From Adhaeribacter swui (lineage in GTDB: Bacteria; Bacteroidota; Bacteroidia; Cytophagales; Hymenobacteraceae): 64,000 nt of DNA. A program made the translations under genes and the position numbers. The DNA lies in contig NZ_CP055156.1 in NCBI RefSeq assembly GCF_014217805.1, forward strand, positions 5,214,585 through 5,278,584, read 5' to 3'. Below the pieces are notes generated by a model. That model was not told where the DNA came from. It searched no databases and was given only the letters and a program-made list of their open reading frames with translations. Positions 17,405 through 25,809 of the stretch are shown one piece after another (the stretch's first letter is position 1; each line of letters opens with the position of its first letter).

Positions 17405-17572
17405 ACAGGAATCATAAAGAAGTAAATTCCCGCCATAAAAATCACTTTAGCCAACAACCTAAATCGTAAATTTTTAAAAATTTTAAAATTTGTAAGAGAG
17501 GCAAATCAACGCGTAGAAAGTTGGCATTATTTTTAAAATTACCATCAACACAACTTTAACCTAATTGTTTTC

Positions 17573-18688
17573 TTGTCTTCCGATTCTTTGTTATACGAAG
17601 TAGCCCTGGGTTTGCTGCCCGGCGTGGGCGATTTACTTACCCGGCAACTGATTAGTTACTGCGGCTCCGCGAAAGCCGTGTTTACTACGCCCAAAGGTAA
17701 ATTATTAAAAATACCCGGCATTGGGCCTACTTTTGTCCAGAACTTTAATCCAACACCAGCGCTGCAGCAAGCCGAAACCACCATAAAACTGGCCGAAGAG
17801 CAGCAGGTTCAATTATTGTTTTACACCAACCCCGCCTATCCTAACCGCTTGAAACATCTGGCCGATGCGCCTTGCCTCTTGTTTTACAAAGGCAACGTAG
17901 ATTTAAACCATAGCAAAATGGTGAGTATTGTGGGTACCCGGCAAGCAACCGACTACGGCAGGCGCATCACCGAAAAAATTGTTACGGATTTACAGAAGCA
18001 CCAACCCGTTATTGTGAGTGGCCTGGCTTACGGCATTGATATTCTTGCGCACCGGGCTGCGGTGGCAGCGGGCTTACCAACCCTGGGCATTATGGCCAGC
18101 GGCCCCGATATTATTTACCCGGCCGTGCACCGGAAAACCGCCGAAAAAATGCTGGAAAACGGCGGCCTGATTACTGAAAACACCTTTGGCACCAAACCCG
18201 ACGCACCGCGCTTCCCGGCCCGCAACCGCATTATTGCCGGCCTCGGCGATTGCACCATTATTGTGGAAGCCGCCATTAAAGGTGGCGCCCTAATTACCGC
18301 CGACATTGCCCACAGTTATAACCGCGACGTAATGGCCGTTCCCGGCAATATCGATAATGCCGTGTCGGAAGGCTGTAACTTTTTAATTAAAACCAACAAA
18401 GCCGCTATTTACACCGAACTTCGGGATTTAGAAGAATTACTAAACTGGGATAATGCCCTGGCTCCATCTACAGCTAAATTTAGCAAAGCCAGCTTATACA
18501 ATGTAGAAGAATTTGAACCCGACGAATGGCAAATAATTAAGTTGCTTTTATCTATGAAAGAAGAATTAATTGACAACATTGCCTGGAAAGTACAGATTCC
18601 GGTAAGTCGTTTAGCGTCGGTGCTTCTGGGCCTGGAGTTTAAAGGCGTCGTAAAATCTTTACCCGGTAAAAAATACGCCTTGGTTTAA
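17573..18688 (+). CDS. dprA: DNA-processing protein DprA (Smf)
   Basis: 371-residue DprA, which binds incoming single-stranded DNA and loads RecA during natural transformation. An N-terminal helix-hairpin-helix/SAM-like region (residues ~8-60, LLPGVGDLLTRQL and LKIPGIGPTFVQNF) precedes the Rossmann-like DprA core with SIVGTRQATDYGRR, VSGLAYGIDILAHRAA, RFPARNRIIAGL and GALITADIAHSYNRDVMAVPG. The C-terminal winged-helix domain (~305-371) is present. Length is normal. The start is TTG 17573 (MSSDSLLYEVALGLLPGVG); no ATG fits the conserved beginning. No other competence genes are nearby. Confidence 0.95.
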   Translation: MSSDSLLYEVALGLLPGVGDLLTRQLISYCGSAKAVFTTPKGKLLKIPGIGPTFVQNFNPTPALQQAETTIKLAEEQQVQLLFYTNPAYPNRLKHLADAPCLLFYKGNVDLNHSKMVSIVGTRQATDYGRRITEKIVTDLQKHQPVIVSGLAYGIDILAHRAAVAAGLPTLGIMASGPDIIYPAVHRKTAEKMLENGGLITENTFGTKPDAPRFPARNRIIAGLGDCTIIVEAAIKGGALITADIAHSYNRDVMAVPGNIDNAVSEGCNFLIKTNKAAIYTELRDLEELLNWDNALAPSTAKFSKASLYNVEEFEPDEWQIIKLLLSMKEELIDNIAWKVQIPVSRLASVLLGLEFKGVVKSLPGKKYALV

Positions 18689-18805
18689 ATTTGCTTTGCA
18701 GCAAGTAACCTGTTGGCTACAGAACAGGCCCGTGCCAGAAGTAAAACTATTTTATTTTAACCAGCAGAAAGCGGAACTTAGCACTTTCATTTTAATGGAA
18801 CCCGC

Positions 18806-19645
18806 ATGCACCTGCTGTACAACCTGCAATTATTAGCTGAAGAAAATTTTAAAATTTCTTTTAACAATCGTGCTTTTCAGTACAACGATGGATTATTCGA
18901 TACTTTAATCGTTGAGCAGGGTAAAATCCGGTTTCTGGCCGACCATCTGGAACGCATAATGCAGGCCATGCAACTTTTAAAAATGCAGGTACCAGCAGAA
19001 TTTCAAAATTTAAATTTGCTGGAAGAAAGAATATCGGAACTGGCTGCAGTGAACCAATTACAAGATAAGCTCGCGCGTGCTAAAATCCATGTTTGGCGAG
19101 CACCGGGCGGGTTGTTTACCCCGGAGCAAAATCAAGCCGAAAGCCTGATAACCGTACAGGAACAACCGGTTATATCGGCGTTTATACCCCAGGCCGGGTT
19201 TGCCGCTAGCGTTCAAAATCAGTATTCTTCTTTGTCATTTTTTAAAGGCCCCTTCGCCACGCAATACGTTTTAGCCAGTCTCGAAAAAAAAGAACGCCAG
19301 CTAGACGAATTGATTTTAATAACTCCACAAGGCTTTGTATCCGAAGTTTTAGTAGCTAATATTTTCTGGATCAGAAATAATGTCGTTTACACCCCCGCCC
19401 TGCAAACCGGTTGCATTGCCGGCATTATCCGGAAAAATATTTTAAAGCTGGCGGTAACCCAAAACATCGACATACAAGAAGGTTTATATCCGGTTTCGGA
19501 GTTAATGCAGGCCGACTTTGTTTTTACCTCCAATGTAACCGGATTACGTACCATCCAGCAAATTCAGGAAAAGCAATTTGCCCACCAGCATACCATTCAT
19601 GATAAATTAAACCAGCTACTTTTTAGCGGTTCGGGCAAATGGTAA
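18806..19645 (+). CDS. Class IV PLP-dependent aminotransferase (aminodeoxychorismate lyase/branched-chain type)
   Basis: 279-residue fold-type IV PLP enzyme. It shows the family order: FNNRAFQYNDGLFDTLIV near the N-terminus, RFLADHLERIMQAMQLL, a Lys in FFKGPFATQYVLAS that fits the PLP-binding position, then DELILITPQGFVSEVLVANIFWI with the conserved Glu, and TPALQTGCIAGIIRKNIL. Family members are 4-amino-4-deoxychorismate lyase (PabC), branched-chain aminotransferase and D-amino acid aminotransferase. The short length and D-x-L-F-D-T start favour a PabC-like role in folate synthesis, but no pab gene is adjacent and I leave the substrate open. It follows dprA by 117 bases. Confidence 0.85.
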   Translation: MHLLYNLQLLAEENFKISFNNRAFQYNDGLFDTLIVEQGKIRFLADHLERIMQAMQLLKMQVPAEFQNLNLLEERISELAAVNQLQDKLARAKIHVWRAPGGLFTPEQNQAESLITVQEQPVISAFIPQAGFAASVQNQYSSLSFFKGPFATQYVLASLEKKERQLDELILITPQGFVSEVLVANIFWIRNNVVYTPALQTGCIAGIIRKNILKLAVTQNIDIQEGLYPVSELMQADFVFTSNVTGLRTIQQIQEKQFAHQHTIHDKLNQLLFSGSGKW

Positions 19646-19755
19646 ATTTTTAAAAATTTATGATTTTGAGTTAATTCATTTCCTAAAATAAATGAAATCT
19701 CATTGCTGATTTTATTTACCAGAAAACCAGTCCTGCTTTTTACCCACGAAACCCC

Positions 19756-19763
19756 TACCTTTG
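19756..19763 (+). promoter_or_regulatory. Bacteroidota -7 promoter box (TACCTTTG) plus AAGGAG near the start
   Basis: Exact TAnnTTTG match, 25 bases before the ATG at 19789. An AAAGGAG purine stretch at 19774-19780 gives this gene one of the few Shine-Dalgarno-like sites in the window. Confidence 0.5.
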
Positions 19764-19788
19764 CGGTTTATTTTAAAGGAGCATTTTC

Positions 19789-20976
19789 ATGACCGAACGG
19801 ACAAAAATAATTTTACATGCCGGCAAAGAACAATCTTTAAAGCGGTTTCACCCCTGGGTTTTTTCGGGAGCCATTAAAAAAGTTACAGGAGAACCGCTGG
19901 ATGGCGACACCGTAGAGGTTTATTCGAGCCGGAACGAGTTTTTAGGCGTGGGTCATTATCAGAAAGGTTCTATTACAGTTCGGATTATTTCTTTTGAACC
20001 TACTCCTGCCGATGCCGCCTTTTGGCGGAACAAAATCCAGCAGGCATATAATTACCGGCAGGTTTTAGGCTTTATTAACAACCCCAACACCAACGTTTAC
20101 CGCCTGGTTTTTGCCGAAGGCGATGGTTTGCCCGGTTTAATAATTGATGTTTACGGCGATACCGCCGTGATGCAGGCGCACAGTTTAGGCATGTACCAGG
20201 CGAAACAACTTATTGCGCTGGCTTTGCAGGAAGTTTATGGTCCGGCTTTAAAAGCTATTTACGATAAAAGCGCCGAAACTTTGCATTTACAAGCTACCGA
20301 TGCTCCTTTAAACAGCTACTTATTGGGCAGCGGCGAAGAAGCCCAAATTGTAACCGAAAACAATAATCAGTTTTACGTAGATTGGATTACCGGGCAGAAA
20401 ACCGGCTTTTTTATAGATCAACGCGAAAACCGGCAATTGCTGGCCACCTACGCGCCGGGCAAATCGGTACTCAATACGTTTTGTTATACCGGCGGATTTT
20501 CGGTGTACGCGTTAAATGCCGGGGCTACGCTGGTACATTCCGTGGACAGTTCTAAAAAAGCGATTGAACTTACAGATCGTAACGCTGCTTTAAACCAGGC
20601 CGGCGACCGCCACGCTTCTTTTGCGGTAGATACCTTTAGTTTTTTTAAAAATCAGCCGCAGCCTTACGATATTATTATACTGGACCCACCTGCATTCGCC
20701 AAACACCACAACGTGCGCCACAATGCCGTAATGGGCTATAAACGCTTAAACGCCGAAGCTTTAAAACAGATAAAACCGGGTGGAATGTTGTTTACTTTTT
20801 CGTGTTCGCAGGCCGTAGACCGGTACTTGTTTAACAACACCATTATGGCTGCCGCTATTGAAGCTGGCCGCAATATTAAAATTATGCACCACCTCTCCCA
20901 ACCTGCCGACCACCCGGTATCTATTTACCACCCGGAAGGCGAATACCTTAAAGGTTTGGTATTGTTTGTAGAATAA
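19789..20976 (+). CDS. rlmI: Class I SAM-dependent rRNA large-subunit methyltransferase (RlmI-like)
   Basis: 395-residue RNA methyltransferase. An N-terminal PUA domain (residues ~5-75, KEQSLKRFHPWVFSGAIKKV) is followed by an EEHEE-type linker domain, then a Rossmann methyltransferase with QKTGFFIDQRENRQLL, VLNTFCYTGGFSVYALNAGA (SAM motif I), IIILDPPAFAKHH (catalytic DPP) and FTFSCSQAVD. E. coli RlmI makes m5C1962 of 23S rRNA. Length and domain order agree with RlmI/YccW, although I cannot confirm the target base. It is a monocistron with its own promoter box. Confidence 0.92.
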   Translation: MTERTKIILHAGKEQSLKRFHPWVFSGAIKKVTGEPLDGDTVEVYSSRNEFLGVGHYQKGSITVRIISFEPTPADAAFWRNKIQQAYNYRQVLGFINNPNTNVYRLVFAEGDGLPGLIIDVYGDTAVMQAHSLGMYQAKQLIALALQEVYGPALKAIYDKSAETLHLQATDAPLNSYLLGSGEEAQIVTENNNQFYVDWITGQKTGFFIDQRENRQLLATYAPGKSVLNTFCYTGGFSVYALNAGATLVHSVDSSKKAIELTDRNAALNQAGDRHASFAVDTFSFFKNQPQPYDIIILDPPAFAKHHNVRHNAVMGYKRLNAEALKQIKPGGMLFTFSCSQAVDRYLFNNTIMAAAIEAGRNIKIMHHLSQPADHPVSIYHPEGEYLKGLVLFVE

Positions 20977-21189
20977 AGTAATGTAAAATCAGTTTGAAAA
21001 ATTGCAGTTGTAAGATTGGAAAGTTGAATATTGGGATTAAATTTTAAGAAATTCTTGTAAGCCAATAAACAGCTCTAGGATAGGTTCTAATTTTTCGTGC
21101 TTTTAGCTTTTTAAAGGTAAATGCTGGAAAAATAGCAAATGAAAAAGGTTGAAAATCAGAATTTTTTAAATTTTAAAATTCTAAACTTT

Positions 21190-21227
21190 AACTTTCCAAC
21201 TTTGAACCTTTCAACCTTCCAACCTTA
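21190..21227. repeat. Seven-to-eight-base tandem repeat abutting a stop codon
   Basis: Five units of the AACCTTTC type (AACTTTCC, AACTTTG, AACCTTTC, AACCTTCC, AACCTTA). The last unit contains the stop codon of the leftward SRPBCC gene. Read on that gene's strand it is GGTTGGAAGGTTGAAAGG, close to the octamer repeat after 5454. Confidence 0.8.
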
Positions 21228-21695
21228 TCCCCCAAACCGGCCGAATTTTTTTTCTAAAACCTGGTTGCGATAAGCAAAAATACCTTCTAGTTGTTTTTTA
21301 ACGAATAAGCCATGAACCAGATCCCCTAATGGCCCGAATGGTAATTTGTAATGTACTTGGTCCCGCATTTCTACGCCCCCGGGTATTTCTTTAAAAAAAT
21401 GAGTGTGGTGCCATAAGGTATAAGGGCCAAAGCGCTGCTCATCCACGAAATATTTTTTATCGGCTACGTGGGTAATTTCGGTCATCCAGAAAAGCTTAAT
21501 GCCGAGCAATGGTTTTACGTAGTAAGTTATAATTTGCCCCGGGTACATTTTCACTGAGTCAGAATTACTCAAAACTTCAAAACCCATGTACGACGGCGTA
21601 ATTTCGGCCAGATTATCCGGCGACGAAAAATAATCCCAGGCCAAATCTAAACTAATCGGTAACTTCTGGACGCGTTTTAAAACGTAGTGGCTCAT
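21225..21695 (-). CDS. SRPBCC (START-like) ligand-binding family protein
   Basis: 156-residue protein of the SRPBCC/polyketide cyclase-like superfamily, a helix-grip fold with a hydrophobic cavity. Visible marks are the opening VLKRVQKLPISLDLAWDYFSSP-type sequence, NLAEITPSYMGFEVLS, the strand pair GQIITYYVKPLLGIKLFWMTEI, and GPYTLWHHTHFFKE with GGVEMRDQVHYKLPFGPLG. Bacteroidota homologues often sit next to NAD-dependent epimerases (CDP-paratose epimerase-like) or photolyase genes, but none is present here. The ligand is unknown. No signal peptide is present, so it is cytosolic. Confidence 0.85.
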   Translation of the reverse strand: MSHYVLKRVQKLPISLDLAWDYFSSPDNLAEITPSYMGFEVLSNSDSVKMYPGQIITYYVKPLLGIKLFWMTEITHVADKKYFVDEQRFGPYTLWHHTHFFKEIPGGVEMRDQVHYKLPFGPLGDLVHGLFVKKQLEGIFAYRNQVLEKKFGRFGG

Positions 21696-21983
21696 GCCGG
21701 TTAAAATTATTTTATTATTATATCTGCTATTCTGCTTACCTCAACCAACAGCCAACAGATAAGTTTTAAATTTTTAAAAAAGCTTTTTAAAAACCTGTTA
21801 AAAACCTTACTATAAATCTTTTGCAAGCAAATACCTGAATAAGAGATTTGCATGTAAAATCTGGTTTATTTAAAAATTGCGTAATAATCGGGTATTTTGT
21901 TGCGGCTGGCCGCAAAGTTTTCCGTATTTATCTTTAATTTTTATTCATAACCTCTTCTGTACCAACGCGTATTTTGGATAGCT

Positions 21984-22676
21984 ATGAAAAAAGAGGAGAT
22001 TTTTTTAGGAGACTGGCAACGGCTATTGTTGGGTAACACCCCCTGGGAGTTTATGCTGGAGGTTTTTATCCGGACTATTATTGTGTACATCGCGGTTCTG
22101 ATTACCTGGCGTCTGCTTGGTAAACGGATGAACGCCCAGTTAACCATTACTGAACTGGCTGTTATGATTACTTTAGGAGGTATCGCCTCTGTGCCCATGC
22201 AATTGCCCGACCGGGGAGTTTTACTGGGAATACTCGGTTTAGCTTGCGCTATTATTTTTCAGAGGGGTTATAATTTGCTCACCTTAAAATTCCGGAAAGC
22301 GGAACTTGTAGCTTACGGCGATGTGGCTTTACTGGTGAAGGATGGCGTGCTGCAACTCAATCAAATGCAGGAGTACAATATCTCGAAAGAGCAGGTTTTC
22401 GCGGGCCTGCGTTCTCAAAAAATCCAGCATTTAGGCGAAGTAAAACGCTTATACCTCGAGTCGTCGGGTTTATTCAGCATTTTTAAGCAAGATAATCCGC
22501 AACCCGGTTTATCGGTATTGCCCGAAAAGGATGAACCCGTACACCAAACCGAGACGCACGATCAAACTTTTGCTGCTTGTTTGCATTGTGGTAACATTGT
22601 AAAACAACCCGAATTAAAAAATCAGGCTTGCCCTAATTGCCAGGAGACGAACTGGACCTACGCCGTAGCCGCCTAA
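21984..22676 (+). CDS. DUF421 (YetF-like) membrane protein with C-terminal zinc ribbon, paralogue 1
   Basis: 230-residue protein. Three N-terminal membrane helices (residues ~25-100: FIRTIIVYIAVLITWRLLG, LAVMITLGGIASV, LLGILGLACAIIF) lead to a DUF421 cytosolic beta-domain (AYGDVALLVKDGVLQLNQMQ, ISKEQVFAGLRSQKI, VKRLYLESSGLFSIFKQ). An added zinc ribbon follows, with Cys199, Cys202, Cys216 and Cys219 (CLHCG and CPNCQ). The DUF421 family is linked to spore and envelope traits in Bacillus (YetF/YdfR), and the molecular function is unclear. The next gene, 24 bases on, is a full-length paralogue. Sequence identity by eye is moderate, so the duplication is old. Confidence 0.88.
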   Translation: MKKEEIFLGDWQRLLLGNTPWEFMLEVFIRTIIVYIAVLITWRLLGKRMNAQLTITELAVMITLGGIASVPMQLPDRGVLLGILGLACAIIFQRGYNLLTLKFRKAELVAYGDVALLVKDGVLQLNQMQEYNISKEQVFAGLRSQKIQHLGEVKRLYLESSGLFSIFKQDNPQPGLSVLPEKDEPVHQTETHDQTFAACLHCGNIVKQPELKNQACPNCQETNWTYAVAA

Positions 22677-22700
22677 AATTTAAAGTTTTAAAAATTATAG

Positions 22701-23393
22701 ATGAAACCCGAAGATATTCATATAACCGACTATATGCGCATACTCCTGGGCGAAGTGCCCTGGAGTTTTTTGATTGAAGTTTTATTCCGGGTATTTTTTA
22801 TGTACCTGGTGCTAACTTTGGCTATGCGGGTTATGGGCAAACGTATGGCAGCCCGTTTAAGCCGTTCCGAAATGGCCGCCTTGGTATCGCTGGCCGCCGC
22901 TAACGGGGTGGCTATTCTGGCACCAGACCGGGGTTTATTGCCGGTACTCATTATAGCGGTCGTTATTATTGGCTTTCAGAAATTTATTGCCTGGCGCACG
23001 TATAACAATCCCCGAATGGAACAATACGCCATGGGCGATTTAGATGTGTTGGTAAAAGATGGCGTATTGCAGTTAGAATGCCTGCAGCATTGCCGTATGA
23101 GCCAGGAACAGGTTTTTGCCCAATGCCGTTTTGAGCAAATAGATAACCTGGGTAAAGTAAAACGTGCCTACCTGGAAGCCAACGGTGCCTTTACTATTTT
23201 AAAAAACCAGGAGAAAAAGGCGGGGCTTTCTATTTTGCCAAACTGGGATAAAGAATTTAAAGATACCCAACAAGTAGCCGCTAATACTTACGCTTGTTGT
23301 AATTGTGGCTATACGGTGCCCAACTTAAAACAAGCCCAAAATCCGTGTCCGGTTTGCCAGGAAAATGAATGGAACGAAGCAGTAATCTCTTAA
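22701..23393 (+). CDS. DUF421 (YetF-like) membrane protein with C-terminal zinc ribbon, paralogue 2
   Basis: Second 230-residue copy with the same plan as its upstream neighbour: a conserved amphipathic lead (RILLGEVPWSFLIEVLFRV), three membrane helices to residue ~100, and the DUF421 domain (YAMGDLDVLVKDGVLQLECL, MSQEQVFAQCRFEQIDNLGK, VKRAYLEANGAFTILKNQ). The zinc ribbon cysteines stand at identical positions (199, 202, 216, 219), with an extra Cys200. Exact conservation of length and cysteine register in two diverged copies suggests that both are functional and may form a hetero-oligomer, which is an inference. A terminator at 23429-23486 closes the pair. Confidence 0.88.
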   Translation: MKPEDIHITDYMRILLGEVPWSFLIEVLFRVFFMYLVLTLAMRVMGKRMAARLSRSEMAALVSLAAANGVAILAPDRGLLPVLIIAVVIIGFQKFIAWRTYNNPRMEQYAMGDLDVLVKDGVLQLECLQHCRMSQEQVFAQCRFEQIDNLGKVKRAYLEANGAFTILKNQEKKAGLSILPNWDKEFKDTQQVAANTYACCNCGYTVPNLKQAQNPCPVCQENEWNEAVIS

Positions 23394-23428
23394 AATTTAA
23401 TAATAGTTAATTGCATCATAAAGCCACA

Positions 23429-23486
23429 AAAAAAAGCCGGTGAAGCTTAATAGGTAACATGTACCTGCTTTAGCCCCACCGGTTTT
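23429..23486 (+). terminator. Terminator of the DUF421 pair
   Basis: CCGGTG and CACCGG (with flanking A and T runs) close a long hairpin that has an inner AGGTA/TACCT stem. It ends in a run of T. Confidence 0.75.
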
Positions 23487-23543
23487 TTAGTTGATTGGTG
23501 TTTGGTGTTGTAAGTAAGAGTAAAATTTAAAATTTTTAAAAAT

Positions 23544-24797
23544 TTAATTTTGCACACTAAAGCTAATGGTAGTAACGATACCAGCCGCCGAAGTTGCTTT
23601 TAAAGTATATTTTCCTACTGCTGGTACCCACGCTTTGTAATCGCCGTTGGTATCGCCGAATATAGCATATGGTGCTGTTCCTTCGTTGCGGCTGTAGGTC
23701 TTTGCGCCAGACAGGTTAAATACTACTGCGCCATTGTTGTTATTAGTGTTAGCTCGTATATTTAAATTTTTAGTTGGTAATTTTGACAAACTTAAAACAG
23801 CCCCGTTAGTTAGCGTTTGTATAGGCTGATCACTATCGGCGTTCATTAAGGTAAAACTTTCCACTTTGTGGCTGGTGGTAGGTGTTTCGGGTTGAGGCTC
23901 TGGTTCAGGTTGTGGTTGCGGCGCAGGAACTGATGGAGTAGACGATAGACGAGGGGCCACGTCGTTATAAGTAGCATTGCCATCACCTACCCGCACATCA
24001 TCTACGTAAGTAACGCGTTTCGAAACGCCATTCCAATTTCTTTTGTAAATTCCTATCTTTAAACGGGGTAGCTTAGCATCGTTATAACAGTTAGGACCGC
24101 GGTAATCAATCACTTTAACGCCATTTTTCCATACCTCTATTATACCATCTGATAAATAAGAAAACTTGATGTGGTATACCATATCTAACCATTTATCTTT
24201 CTCTACCGGACCAAGTTCAAAGTTTAATTTACCAGAACGCGTGCTGTTTGTATTTGTAGCTTGGGTGGCCCAGCAAACTACTAATTTTAACTGCCCTCTT
24301 ATCACCGATAAGGCAATAGGAGGTGTACGGCCTTCTTCTTTCGAGTTATCGTTTGTTGGGTGCAATTGCGTAATAATGTCCCAACCTTCTGCCTCGGAGT
24401 CGGTTCCCCAGTTTGCTGAGGGCAAATACATACTCATCCCATACCACCGGTTATTGCCCGTTTCACTTTCGCGCCAAATCTCCGAGCGCACATTCGGGTC
24501 GCCGCTTCTTAGCTCAAACCGCATGGATTTACTCCCGGTTCTTGCCATAGAGGTGGTTTCGCTATACGCATGACCGGTAAAAATTTCTTTGCCAAAAACA
24601 CTGGAAAGGGTTGGCTCTATTCTTTCTTCAACTAATAAGTTGCTTCTGCTTCCATCGGCGGAGGTTACATAGGCATCACTGGAGATAGCAGTACTAATTT
24701 TAGATACTTCTTCCGGCTCTAAGGATTCTACGGTTTCGCAACCAACACTTAATAAGGCCAATAAAGAAGTGGAAAAGAGTAGTAGTTTAGTTCTCAT
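23544..24797 (-). CDS. Polysaccharide lyase lipoprotein (heparin-lyase-I/PL20-like jelly roll)
   Basis: 417-residue lipoprotein with a signal sequence ending LLSVGC (Cys20). Residues ~55-285 form a beta-jelly-roll lyase domain of the PF14099 type: SMRFELRSGDPNVRSEIWRE, RWYGMSMYLPS, IITQLHPTND, PIALSVIRGQLKLVVCW, WLDMVYHIKFSYLSDGIIEVW, LKIGIYKRNW and YVDDVRVGD. A Pro/Gln/Glu-rich linker follows (APQPQPEPEPQPE, ~295-310), then a C-terminal beta-sandwich (~315-417), probably carbohydrate binding. Family members cleave uronate-containing polysaccharides such as alginate, glucuronan or heparin by beta-elimination; the substrate here is not decided. No sugar-uptake genes are adjacent. A long AT-rich upstream region separates it from the MFS gene. 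Confidence 0.85.
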   Translation of the reverse strand: MRTKLLLFSTSLLALLSVGCETVESLEPEEVSKISTAISSDAYVTSADGSRSNLLVEERIEPTLSSVFGKEIFTGHAYSETTSMARTGSKSMRFELRSGDPNVRSEIWRESETGNNRWYGMSMYLPSANWGTDSEAEGWDIITQLHPTNDNSKEEGRTPPIALSVIRGQLKLVVCWATQATNTNSTRSGKLNFELGPVEKDKWLDMVYHIKFSYLSDGIIEVWKNGVKVIDYRGPNCYNDAKLPRLKIGIYKRNWNGVSKRVTYVDDVRVGDGNATYNDVAPRLSSTPSVPAPQPQPEPEPQPETPTTSHKVESFTLMNADSDQPIQTLTNGAVLSLSKLPTKNLNIRANTNNNNGAVVFNLSGAKTYSRNEGTAPYAIFGDTNGDYKAWVPAVGKYTLKATSAAGIVTTISFSVQN

Positions 24798-25468
24798 TCG
24801 ATTGATTAAGGTTAGTAGTATAGAATAGGAAAATGCAAAATCTCAACTATATACACTTTATATTACAAAGAAAATCGATTAGCATAAAATTGCACAAGTA
24901 ACAAATAAGCAAATTGAACAAAAAGCACCCAAAAAGTTATATAAAAGGCATTTTAAACTATTTACTTATGATTAATTATATAATTTAATTTATACCCTCT
25001 TATAATAACTGGAACTGATATACAAAAATATCATCTTCTATAATTATCAACTCACTAATTATATTTTAGCAAAATATTAGAAATATCCAGTATTTATAAA
25101 GATAAATTTAAATTATAACTGTTGCATTACTTAATACAAACTTGTTAATAATATGAATTCAAATATATGGGTATTGTTAAAAAGTGGATTAAAGTTATAA
25201 CCAAAAATTTATTTAACAAGAGGTGCAACCAAAAATAATTTGTACTTAACTATAATATAAATCATCTAAAAGAGGCTATTCACGTCAAAAAAATTGTATT
25301 TTTCCTGCTTACCTATTCAATTAACATAATTATTCCCACCATTGCAAACCCTAAAATTTATAATTTTGCCAGCGCTTAGCTAATATTATGCCAAATACTA
25401 AAAATTTTATTAATCGTTAAAACAGAGTATATAGAAGTTATATATAAACAAGGTCGTATTTTGGAGTG

Positions 25469-25501
25469 TGTGGAATAATTCCACAGTTTGAGGAATTATT
25501 C
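25469..25501. repeat. Three-part inverted repeat (GGAATTATTCC-like)
   Basis: TGTGGAAT (25469-25476) and ATTCCACA (25478-25485) form a near-perfect palindrome. GAATAATTCC (25473-25482) also pairs with GGAATTATTC (25492-25501), so two exclusive hairpins are possible. Confidence 0.7.
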
Positions 25502-25606
25502 TGCAGCTAAAATTTACCAGCTTTGCTTGGGCTTGCGTAAGCTCGTTTATTTTGTAGCAGATATAACAAAAACAAAATTGGATTTAAAAGAAGGGTACAA
25601 TAAAGG

Positions 25607-25657
25607 TTTCGGGGTAAAAAATATTTTAAAATTTTTAAAATATTTTTTACCCCGAAA
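25607..25657. repeat. 51-bp perfect palindrome
   Basis: 25-base arms (25607-25631 and 25633-25657) are fully complementary around one T. The outer part has GC (TTTCGGGG/CCCCGAAA) and the inner part is only A and T. It could act as a transcription terminator for either strand; no recognisable gene ends here. Confidence 0.9.
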
Positions 25658-25809
25658 GGTATTCAAGGAAAAACAAGTGAACAGATCAGGGTAAATAAAA
25701 ATGAGAAAGGCTAAATGGATAATCATTTAGCTCCTATTTTAACTGAAAAATTTACAGATTTAGGGTTTACGAATTTTCCATTTAAGAATTACATATGTTT
25801 AGCAGTATA

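Larger units (their letters stand above)
24798..25809. other. 1-kb AT-rich stretch without a recognisable gene
   Basis: The stretch 24830-25480 is strikingly AT-rich and has stop codons in all frames. It includes a promoter-like TAATTTTG (25361-25368) with no gene after it, inverted repeats at 25469-25501, and a 51-bp palindrome at 25607-25657. Two short frames (25488-25694 and 25715-25942) cross these structures or the antisense of the MFS gene and do not look like proteins. Confidence 0.6.
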
